DNA of 64,000 nucleotides, taken from contig JALMLS010000568.1 of assembly GCA_038496445.1 (NCBI GenBank), positions 62,001-126,000 of the forward strand, read 5' to 3'. The position numbers were made by a program, and so were the translations under genes. This document shows, piece by piece, positions 55,498 through 64,000 of the stretch (its first letter is position 1; each line of letters starts with the position of its first letter). The notes below the pieces were generated by a model, which saw only the letters and a list, made by a program, of their open reading frames with translations, had not been told where the DNA came from and did no database searches. This DNA is from Trichosphaerium sp. ATCC 40318. Its lineage: Eukaryota; Discosea; Flabellinia; Trichosidae.

Positions 55498-57113
55498 AGA
55501 AGGTGAAGGTGAAGGAAGAACAACAAATAGGCTTATTGGATAAAAGTTAATAAAGTGTTGTAAAGCGTGGTAATCTTTGCGTCTTTTATTGCCTGTTGCC
55601 CTCTGTGCTGGTTTCGAATCACTGTGTAGTAAGTCAGGTCTTGTTCTAGTTGCAACAAGGGTCTGTTTACAATAGTATGTAATATACTTAGAGCAAACTC
55701 CAAGCAAACGGAGTGGTATTGGAAATCTACAAAGATAGTTTACTGGTTTAAGTACCATTAGCAATGGACATCACTTAGTATAATTAGTAGTGAGGCCTGT
55801 AGCACGTGCAGCGATATCGAAATACTCTATCAAAGTGGAGGCTAGTGTTTAAACGACTGAAGTCAAGTCGACTCGACTCGACTGACTCGCCAAGTCGACT
55901 CAAAATTTTGGAATCGGCTGACTTGGACTTGAAATGGCCTCAATTTCAGAAAAAATTAGAAAAAATACAGCGCCTAAGCACTTTGGTGGCATCACATTGG
56001 TGTGTCAAGTTACCGTTCACTCTATGTTGGTGCTGTGGCGCTTGTAGCGTATTCTCATAAAAACTCATTTTTGTTTAAAATTAGAATTTTCAAAGGCTCA
56101 AAGGGAGTAAGTACCCTTTGACTTGACGCTCGGATCACGCTGTTGACTCGACAATCAAAAAAAAAAATTGATTATCACATAACACGTGATTTACAATTCT
56201 TTGTTCTATTTACTAATTACTATGTGTTTTTAGCGCTTATTCGCAGTCTGCTTTTATTAATGACAACTCAGCGGGACTCAAGTTTTGTCATATAGGGATG
56301 GTGATAATATGAACTTGGGGTTCTGTCGGGGCTAAAAACGTGCTCGAGTCGTGAGTGGTTTTTTTGTTCATTTAACATTATGACTCCATGTCTGCCGGGG
56401 TAAAAGTGGTGCCGAGTCGGACTCAACTATTTGAGTTGTAGCTGACTAAGGTTAAAGAGCGGGATCAAGTCACAAAGGAGGTGTTTTTATTAACAGTTGA
56501 CTAGTGTACATTTTACACTTGTGTCACGAGTCAGTATTCACTATGACTAGGGCTTGTGTCAGGTAAAAACATGCTCAAGTCACGAGTCAGTATGCGTTAT
56601 GACTCCATGTCTGTCGGGGTAAAAATGGTGTTAGTCGTTACTCAACAATATTTACAATGGTACTATATATTGGGCGACTGAGTCGAGTCAGTCAAAAGTA
56701 GACTATTTAACACCACCTTAATACAAGTATTATCCCCAATGATGACAATTAAGTTCTGATAATATACAAACCAGCAAAGGACTAGTACCGAAGGTCAAAC
56801 CTTGCTACCAGAGCAAGGTTTGTGTTATTCAGGTGTTGTCAGTGCTAATAAATTATGAATATTGTAAAAAAATCAATCTAAAAGTTCTTACCAAGGCAAC
56901 TAATAGTTCATTAGGCGCTCTAGTGCGCTGTCACAAGATATATTACCTCTAATTAACGCGCTCTTGTACGCCATCACTCTTATTTAGGAATACATAGTTG
57001 TTTAAGTAAGATGACTTACACTAACATTAGTTAAGTACCATTACTTACACACTAATAACACTAATAGCAGAAAACTAGAAATAAAAACCAGGTTTCAATT
57101 ATCAATTGTTTAT
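55498..57113. repeat. Repeat-rich intergenic region
   Basis: At 55855-55935 many GTCGACT/GACTCGACTC words in direct and inverted order. At 56330-56660 a unit with ATGACTCCATGTCTG followed by C(C/T)GGGGTAAAA(A/G)TGGTG and GAGTCGGACTCAA-like words occurs at least three times in varied form. 56700-57110 shows nothing clear. No gene supported. Confidence 0.5.
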
Positions 57114-57497
57114 TTAAGTGAGAATACAATCGCGCATTTGTACTTTAATACCAGCAATAATACAAGAATGTCCACGGCATTGGCCATTTCTCTTACACCA
57201 TCTTCTTGAACTGTTAACTTTACCAGGCTCCAAGACAATGTGATCTGGGTTAGTACAAAAGGTACAATGACACAAGTGTGATGCATCTACTAAAGTACGG
57301 GCCAAACCCGGATACCATAAGTAGTTGCCATCAAGCCCTTTGTCAAACAAAGTAATGCCCTTCTCCACATATAGAACTGTATGGGCTAGATTGAAAAGTC
57401 TGCTCATTTTTCTGGTTCTAAATACAGCACGGAGGTACCCTGCACTAGTGGTTGACCCTCTGGTGCACAATTTGCACCCGGTATCTAGAATATACAA
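57114..57497 (-). CDS. His-Me-finger endonuclease-like fragment
   Basis: A minus-strand frame with the zinc-binding layout of homing-endonuclease-like proteins of the I-PpoI type: DASHLCHCTFCTNPDHIVLE, then VNSSRRWCKRNGQCRGHSC. In I-PpoI relatives the SHxCHN...CxNPxHL segment holds the catalytic His and zinc ligands. The frame has no ATG at its start; an acceptor-like TATTCTAG lies just before it, so a 5' exon is probably missing or unseen. It lies next to a LINE remnant and is most likely part of or a relic of a mobile element. Confidence 0.55.
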   Translation of the reverse strand: MYILDTGCKLCTRGSTTSAGYLRAVFRTRKMSRLFNLAHTVLYVEKGITLFDKGLDGNYLWYPGLARTLVDASHLCHCTFCTNPDHIVLEPGKVNSSRRWCKRNGQCRGHSCIIAGIKVQMRDCILT

Positions 57498-57730
57498 TAA
57501 GTTTCTGAGTGATTACTTTGCTTGTTTTGTTAAGGTATACACTTAAGCACACACACAATAACCCTAATAGTGACGCATTTGAATATAGATTTATACTTCA
57601 ACATGTAAAGGATTGGACCTTGAGCTGTTTATAGTTGTAGTTTTATCAATCAATTCAGTATCAATGTCAATTTGGTTAAGTATGTGCACTTAAAATGAAA
57701 TAGCCCGTATCAATATAACTCAGTGATTGA

Positions 57731-58438
57731 TTTTTTTTTTTTTTTTTTTTTGAAGTAGGTATTTGACAAGTCAAAGTTCCTCAGAGTCCTTAATCGGATC
57801 GCACATAAGTCACGGCGGCGTTAGCCGCCGTGTACCCTTCCCAAGGCGTGCAATGCACGCCTCTTACATGGGGTTGGGTAGTCTGAGTAAACCCACTGTT
57901 GTCCTTTCGGGTGGATCGAGATTCACCCCAGGACGGTATAATTAATAAATTATGTAATAGGCGGTTCTACAAACCTTCTATATATACTGTCCAGTTCAGG
58001 ACATTCAACATATTCTCCATCGCTATATTTCCACCAATCCTCGTGCTTTTTACATCTTGATATATATATATCATGCGCATTGTTAACCAAAATGTGTTGC
58101 ACTTCTTTAAGTGTCTTGGTCACTATTTTCTTTTTAAAACTTTGCTCAATAATGCTATCAGAGAGACCAGCGGGTATGTACGCCTTAGCACCCAACTCCC
58201 GTACTTCAGCGGAAGGTGCATACCTAGCTTTAAAGCTGGCATGATCATTAGAGGACGGCCAAAACCTCTTGTACTTAACTCCAGGAAGATTATCTTCCAT
58301 CACCTTTTTAATACGTTTAGCGTTGTGTACACGTATGTGTTCATGTTCAACACAGTCCGCTAGAATATGCATAGTGGTTTCCTCAGAGGGACAGAAGACA
58401 CATACACCATCAGAGTACTTATGATTATGCATTGTTGG
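57731..58438 (-). mobile_element. 5'-truncated LINE (non-LTR retrotransposon) copy
   Basis: On the minus strand: a C-terminal ORF2-like frame (57950-58432; CVFCPSEETTMHILADCVEH, the Cys/His motif typical downstream of reverse transcriptase), then a 3' UTR with two strong hairpins (57797-57822 and near 57843-57862), then a run of 22 T on plus (57731-57752) that is the poly(A) tail. It is cut off at its 5' end and sits inside a local repeat unit; a similar, uninterrupted unit at 58893-58930 shows the empty state. A 4 bp ATTG may be the target duplication. Confidence 0.7.
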
Positions 58439-59300
58439 TTAATGACATCAACTTAAAGTGAAATAGCCCGTATCAAAGTACAACTTTTCAATCACTTTTG
58501 AAATGTGATTAAGGATGCGTACTTAAAATGTATCAAAGTACAACTTTTCAATCACCTTCAGAATGTGATTAAGGATGTGTACTTAAAACGTAATGACTCT
58601 AATGGTGGCAAATACAACATTGGTTGTCTGGTAACTGTGTTAAGTAGGTGAACTTAGATCGTAATAGCAACAATCAATCTAGTGAATTGTATTAAGCAAG
58701 GAAACTTAGTGTACAATGGCAACAATCAATCTTAGAGTAATGGCTATTCACTAGTGCTAAGTAATACAACTTAATGCAACATAGCACCAATAGGAGAAAT
58801 AGAAAGATGGAAAAAAAGTAGGTAGTGTGAACATGGACCCTTGGTGTACACTATCATCACACTGTGGTATTGTCTTAATATGATATAGCCAGTATACTCA
58901 GTGATTGTATTATTGGTTAACGACATACACTTAATACGACATAGCCCCAATAGGAACAAATAAGTTGTATGACATTGCAAATACCCTAATTAGTATTAGG
59001 TTTAGGGTTAAGTCTATGATATCCGTAGTTACATATCACTCAAGGAGTTCAAGTAAGAGACGTTAAGTAGTATCAGTAATTACACCAATAGGGTTAAGTA
59101 ATACAACAATTGCGCCACTGTGATTAAGTAATACAGCAATTGCACCACTTAGATTAAGAAATACAACAATTGCACCACTAGTGGAGGCATCCTTTGCCAA
59201 GGCGCATCCAAATCGTCTGTAAAGGCTACGGAGGTAACTGAACAATAGTTGAATTAGCGATGTTCCAAACGAATAGAATACCGAATATATCGCCAAAACG
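58439..59300. repeat. Tandem and dispersed short repeats
   Basis: Units with ACTTAA followed by ACATAGCCC- or AAATAGCCCGTAT-like words recur at 57687-57720, 58452-58475, 58860-58880 and 58930-58950. At 58500-58580 a unit with GTGATTAAGGATG and GTACAACTTTTCAATCAC occurs twice. At 59093-59185 a unit of about 31 bp (TTAAGTAATACAACAATTG) occurs three times. No gene. Confidence 0.55.
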
Positions 59301-59743
59301 TAAAAAGTTGGAAATAGTCTACTATATAAACCTATTCGGTTTTTAGGTAAAACTAAGTCACGGTAGGCCTAACCGACACTTTTGTTGTGTGAAATTGTGC
59401 CAGTGGTGACGTTTTTTTGACAATTCGAGCCAATCTTGAGCCCACCACGTGATCTATTTTTTTGCTGGAAAACAAACGTTTTTGTTTATGGCATGAAGAT
59501 ATTCTAATTAGCAAATACCAGTATCACTAAATAGTTCTGACTAGTACAAATCTTTATTGTTACATGAAAAGTTTGAAATCTAAGAAAGTTCATCACTCAA
59601 TCGTCTACTTGACTTCTGAAAGAAGCACTCATCGTTATTTTTTTTATCAGGAAAAAACGTACTTATCCTTCGTTTTTTTACCACCCTGCACTTTTCTTGT
59701 TTTCTACTTGTGTCAGCAATGATAACAAGGAGAAAAAAAGTGC

Positions 59744-61060
59744 TTACGTATTATTTGAACGTCGCTTACTTTGAGGTTTCTGTTGTTTTTCTATGTTTCT
59801 TTTCTTTTTTTTTTCTATTTCATACTGGGCTTGCATTTGTTCTTCAGAATCGTAGAAAGATATATAGTCGTTTGTGTCCACAGTACACCCTGCTCTTGCT
59901 CTACATGTTGTAACGTATATCGTGATCCACTTGACCGCTTGTGCACTTGGTTTATGCACAAAGGTAGCTTTGTATTTACCAGGAAAGGCAAAAGCAAGTA
60001 TTATGTCATATTTGCTATTTTCAGGGCAAGAGTGATGTATCATCAACCCTTTTTTGGAATACTTTTCATTTAGTTCCTCGGAGCTCTCTCCGCAGCCAAA
60101 GGAGATCTCGTCAAACGAATCCCTTGACAGCTTTGGAGTGCCTGTTATAACAACCCTGTACTCTTTCATGGGCTTATTAAATATGAGTTTGAGTGGTTTT
60201 CTTCTCTTTGGGTCAAGAGCAACTGACTTCCAAAATAATGAAGGTGTCTAGAACGTATTTTATAAAGGAATTGCGTATGGTATTTAACTCACCTTCACCC
60301 TTAGTTGCGTTACCATTATTGCTAGTATGTACTGCCCTTCGCTATACATATAATCTTCACCTGATGTGCTGTTAATTTTTGTTGATGCGTGGCTCTGTAT
60401 ATCTGTTTGTTTCGTTTTCTTGGAGGCTGTTAACAGTTCTCTTGATGATGTTTGCATTAGCAGCAGTCCTTCACAGGTAGCCGTAAATTGTTGCCCTCCG
60501 GTCAAACTTCTAAAGAGACCAGAATGTTCGTTTGGTACCAAGTCACTTCTCGTCACGTGATTTTCAATACCGTATAAACTGGAAAAGTGCTTGTGGATAT
60601 GATCTTTTTCGTTGTGGTAAATCTTAGCTATTGTGGCCGCTGTAAGATGCGCTTTCGTTCGAGCGTTAATATTAGCGCCTGCAACTATTTTAGCGCCTAA
60701 CAAGCAAACTTGGTCGAAAAATGTCGTGCCTTGTTCTATGAGGTAACGAATGATGTCCGTGTTTCCTTTTGATGCTGCTATGTGTAACGGAGTCTCACCC
60801 GATTTATTACTAAGGTTAACATCAATCCTTGTACAAAGCCTTTCAACCAATTTTAAATTGTTGTTTGAAACCGCCACATGTAATAGAGTATCTCCATCTG
60901 GTGTTATGTCAAGAAAGAGCAATTATTGGTCAACTGTAGACGTGCGCTGCGTTTGTACATCCTGAAGTTGATTCGTAGGGTCATTTATAGCGTCTCGCAT
61001 TACTTTGCTGTCTTCATGGACTGCATGAAATAGTTTGAAAGTCTTGAATACGTTAGTCAT
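59744..61060 (-). CDS. Ankyrin + X-domain protein, copy d
   Basis: Start ATG 61060 (MTNVFKTFKLFHAVHEDSKV). Ankyrin repeats: DGDTLLHVAVSNNNLKLVE, KSGETPLHIAASKGNTDIIR, then GANINARTKAHLTAATIAKI. After a Ser/Thr linker, MVTQLRVK and domain X in the last exon: PSLFWKSVALDPKRRKPLKL, MKEYRVVITGTP, FDEISFGCGESSEELNEKYS, KGLMIHHSCPE, KYDIILAFAFPGKYKATF, ITIYVTTCRARAG, DYISFYDSEEQMQAQY, and a basic tail. Of the conserved HWCPE the tryptophan is Ser here. It lies head-to-head with gene D. Confidence 0.75.
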
Positions 61061-61414
61061 CTCAAAATTTGCACAGGATTACCCCATCCGTCGTTTCAGT
61101 CATCTCGCTTGATAACCATTTCGATATGTATTTTATAAGGTGCTAAGAGCAATTTCGCAGGATGAGGAACTATTTTCGTCAACTAAGTTCAATTCTCTGA
61201 AACATGAAGTTGAGGCCACCCTAATCATAGAACGAGAACAAGATCATCAAATGTAATTGTAAAACAAACGCCAACTAGCTACAGATAATAAAAAAGGTCC
61301 CATAAAAAATACCAATGTCGACGCCTTCAAACATTGTCGAACGACTTAAAAAGTTAAGTGACTTAAAAGTAAACTTCATCGCAATACCAACGCGTTAATA
61401 GCAATCTAACACTT
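61061..61414. promoter_or_regulatory. Divergent promoter of pair d/D with inverted repeat
   Basis: 354 bp. It holds GTCGAACGACTTAA and, overlapping, the perfect inverted repeat ACTTAAAAAGTTAAGT at 61344-61359: same half-sites and spacer length as in pair b/B. Confidence 0.5.
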
Positions 61415-63190
61415 ATGAATATGGCCCAGATTGAACTCTGCAATCCACTACATGCAGAGACGCTACTGAACTTCATTGGAAGCGATGTGTATGACCAACA
61501 GCCGTATTTGACGCCTGCTCCTCAAATTAAATTGGTATTTGTCGTTTTTAAGTATTTGTTCGGTTGGAGTGACCACATTACTAGAACAACGAAATTGAGG
61601 AGTCGGATTACGTTATTAGGTGCACTGCTACGCCTATACAAATATGCCTCGCATTTGCTCACGCAGGGTGTTACCAAGTGAGGTTTCCTGCTGAAATTAA
61701 TCCTTTGCGCAAAGTTAAACTACGTGGGGAAAAATGTGAAGGCGAGCATGACAATTGTAGCTATATACTTATTATTTTTAGATTGCGTTTACCGAGGTTT
61801 TTGTGGTGGTCTCGCGACGTTTGATAAGCTCCAATTGGGTAACTTGTTATTGACTTTTTGAACACAAGTATTAATAGTTTAAGGTCTTTTGCGTCATCAC
61901 GAAGATGACCAATTTGCATTTCGCTGTGAGCTTCAGTTTGAATTGTTACGGGTTCGTTGTTTACAATTTTTTGGTTGCTCTAAAAATTATGTTTATTTTA
62001 GAAAGATAGACTCGATCAAGTGATAACAGCTGTTTCAATGAATGTTACAGCGCACGCGTGGATAGGTTAGTGATTTGTTATCAAGCATGACTTTATCGCA
62101 TTTAACACATTCAAGGCAAATCACTACTTCCGCCTCGTATTGATTGTATTTCGCATCCTCAAATAATAGTCGGACAGCACGTGACAAGTAAGTTAGACGA
62201 TACTTCTTTGGATAATTCTATTTTTAAGGTGCTATGATCTCTGGGAAAAGATTAGTAGGTCCATGCAAGGTTTTCATCTCAGACTCTGAGACTCAATCAG
62301 TTTCAAATAAAGCCGCTGCAGTTATTACAGGCATAAATATTCCAGTTGAGTATAGTCCAACAGTGAAAAGGGTGAGAGTATTGTGTTGTAAGTAATTGTG
62401 TTTCTGATGAGCACATGTACTAATTTTGAAACAAGTGAATGGGTACTCGAATGAAATAGAAGTCCAGTACATTGCATTACCATCACCATCACTGTCTAAC
62501 AACACAAGTAAACGTGATCAAAACATGTTATTCATATTTACACGGCATAGATTTCGTTGAGGAGGAAACACATATCGATTATTTGAAGTGTATTTCTGTC
62601 CATAGTAATTTCGCGTTTGACTATACTTTCAGTATCCTGGGGCCTATTAATCAAAGTCAGAGTGCGTTTATCGATATTGAAACATAACTAAACATAGCTA
62701 GATGGAGAGACTGCACTTCACTTTGCAGCAGCCTATGGGACTGTAGAAAACATAAAGACTCTTCTTACAGAAGGTGCATCCCTCGAAGCTACTAATCACA
62801 GAGGTGATACTCCTCTATTCTATGCTGTGGCAACAAAAAATATTGATGTTCTTAAATTCTTGCTGGCTAGCGGTGCGAAAATATAAATTAAGTGCCTCTA
62901 AATGTTAATGGCTCATTATCATTGTAGGAGCATCGATTGAAGCTGTAAACAAAGACTTTCTATCACCGCCCAAAATCGCGGCATTTTTGGGGTATGATAT
63001 CCATGCTTACTGTGAGAGTTATAACACCAAGAATATCAGCTCTCAATATGCCCTCGTGCAGCATAAAGAAACTGATAATTTAATCACATGCATTGAAGAG
63101 TTGAATAATGAGACTGCCGTAAAGAATATTGCTACTAAATTACTATCACAGAAAAAAAGCACCATTATCCATGGTAGATTATCCAAATGA
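61415..63190 (+). CDS. Rel/NFAT-like + IPT + ankyrin protein, copy D (short)
   Basis: Beta-sandwich: YLTPAPQIKL, intron at the conserved place, ESDYVIRCTATP, GLATFDKLQL, FRCELQFELL, MNVTAHAWIG. IPT-like: ISGKRLVGPCKVFISD and VNGYSNEIEVQY, more divergent than in A-C. Ankyrin from 62700: GETALHFAAAYGTVENIKTL, RGDTPLFYAVATKNIDVL, GASIEAVNKDFLSPPKIA. Then a tail to TGA at 63190 without CLU, kinase or X. Either a naturally short member or one cut by rearrangement; the inverted fifth copy lies just to the right. Confidence 0.7.
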
Positions 63191-63480
63191 GGCTACGGGA
63201 GCAAATACGAGATATACTAGACATTGATGGAGCATTTATTGTTACCTTTAAACGAAAGCCATGGACGTTAACACATTATACAGCGGACTCTGTTTTTTTT
63301 TCTTAGTTGCCACTATTTTTGTTCATTGTACTTGTAAAATAACCATATTCAGATTACTGTTCTTGGCATTATAACGCCACCAGGTTGCTCATAATTACTT
63401 CATCAAAACAGCGAAAAAACCTGTGAAGTTCAAAATAAAACTTTCTCAAATAATAAGCACAAATCTACGTTATTTATTGT
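63191..63480. other. Intergenic between D and the fifth copy
   Basis: No gene recognised; AT-rich. Confidence 0.3.
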
Positions 63481-63489
63481 TAAGACTAC

Positions 63490-64000
63490 TTCCAGGTGTC
63501 AGCTTTGGTATAACAAGTGTTGGAACCTCTTTACTAGGGACTTAGGTTTTTCTGGTGTCTCGTTTTCATTGAGATCATCACACCCCAATACTGGTACGAT
63601 ATTGGCCGGTTCTAGAAAGCCTTTGTTTACAGCTGTAATCAGTGCTCCTGTAGATAATGTTAACGCGTTGAAAAGTGCTTAGTTTATTTTCGTACCTTTA
63701 GTGTTCAAGCGATCTGTTCTTAGTGCAGCCCCTCCATCTAGCTATGTTTAGTCATGTATAAGTACCAATAAACGCACTATTGGTAGGCCCCATATTACTG
63801 ATATCATAGTAAGACCCAAAAGTGTTAAACGTGCCCTGCCTTTGATTGATAGGTTCCAGGGTATCCTCTAAAGTAAGAATTGTAAACCCGTCGCCCGTTT
63901 CTTCCTCAATATTGTCTATGCTGTGTAAATACGATATTATAACATATTTTGATTATACTTACTTGCGGTGCTGGTGGGTATTGATGGTGGTGATGATAAT
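63490..64000 (-). pseudogene. Fifth Rel-IPT-ankyrin copy, inverted, partial
   Basis: Read on minus, this matches gene D from just before its ankyrin exons: NIEEETGDGF compares with FVEEETH in D, the words before the ankyrin exon (CTAAACATAGCTAGATGGAG) are almost the same, and GALITAVNKGFLEPANIVPV compares with GASIEAVNKDFLSPPKIAAF. But the first ankyrin exon is cut short with a stop soon after GATGGAGGGGCTGCAC. It runs out of the window at the right, so the full gene is not visible; it could be a pseudogene or the broken end of one. Confidence 0.6.

Noticed and set aside
55363-55764. 133-codon minus ORF
   Set aside because: Antisense to the last exon of gene C and hydrophobic by base composition; no domain.
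57797-57862. Strong hairpins as a ncRNA gene or terminator
   Set aside because: They lie between the LINE ORF and its poly(A) tail, so they are best read as its 3' UTR structure.
58771-59296. Minus ORFs with repeated hydrophobic segments
   Set aside because: Their repeats mirror the 31 bp DNA repeats at 59093-59185, so they are by-products of the repeat.

Overview
This is a gene-dense nuclear segment of a eukaryote that I could not identify. Genes are cut by many very short spliceosomal introns (mostly about 40-60 nt, often starting GTACGT/GTAAGT and ending in a T-rich stretch plus TAG). The standard code is used, the base composition is AT-rich, and genes lie closely on both strands. The gene set (RapGAP, Rab, ANKRD40, DDX60, mitochondrial bL27, RNase T2, IPT/ankyrin proteins) would suit a protist, perhaps one near animals and fungi, but this is an inference. 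No rRNA, tRNA, CRISPR array or bacterial-type signal was seen. Gene models below were rebuilt by hand from splice signals and reading phase; single exon edges may be wrong.

Left part (1-30 kb), mostly single-copy genes: an F-box/LRR gene cut by the edge (-), a dual-specificity phosphatase (-), a MORN/YwqK-type repeat protein (+), a broken F-box/LRR gene (-), mitochondrial ribosomal protein bL27 (-), an F-box/LRR gene (+), a PPR protein (-), a PH + thioredoxin-like (AhpC/TSA-2) + RapGAP fusion (+), an NHL-repeat protein (-), an ANKRD40 homologue (-) divergent from a DDX60-like helicase (+), a protein with five C2 domains fused to a complete Rab GTPase (-), and a secreted RNase T2 (+).

Right part (30-64 kb), the unusual part: a divergent gene pair is repeated four times. 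In each pair the minus-strand gene codes for ankyrin repeats (in three cases clearly followed by a conserved beta-rich domain I call X, in one by a divergent X plus a second unknown domain Y), and the plus-strand gene starts 100-355 bp away and codes for an NFAT/Rel-like beta-sandwich, an IPT/TIG domain and ankyrin repeats. The plus genes then differ in their C-termini: CLU + TPR (copy A), pseudokinase + X (copy B), pseudokinase (copy C), nothing more (copy D). A fifth, inverted and decayed copy lies at the right edge. The layout recalls NF-kB/IkB-type proteins (Rel-IPT-ankyrin with ankyrin partners), and the pairs share possible promoter elements. The working idea, an inference, is an expanding locus of paired transcription-factor-like regulators and ankyrin partners.

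Between the pairs are relics and mobile DNA: a duplicated and partly inverted Y/X segment (37.7-39.8 kb), a 1.13 kb terminal-inverted-repeat element with a TAA target duplication whose empty site survives in the paralogous segment (47.8-48.9 kb), a 5'-truncated LINE with a poly(A) tail, a His-Me-finger endonuclease-like ORF, and short tandem repeats (55.8-59.3 kb).
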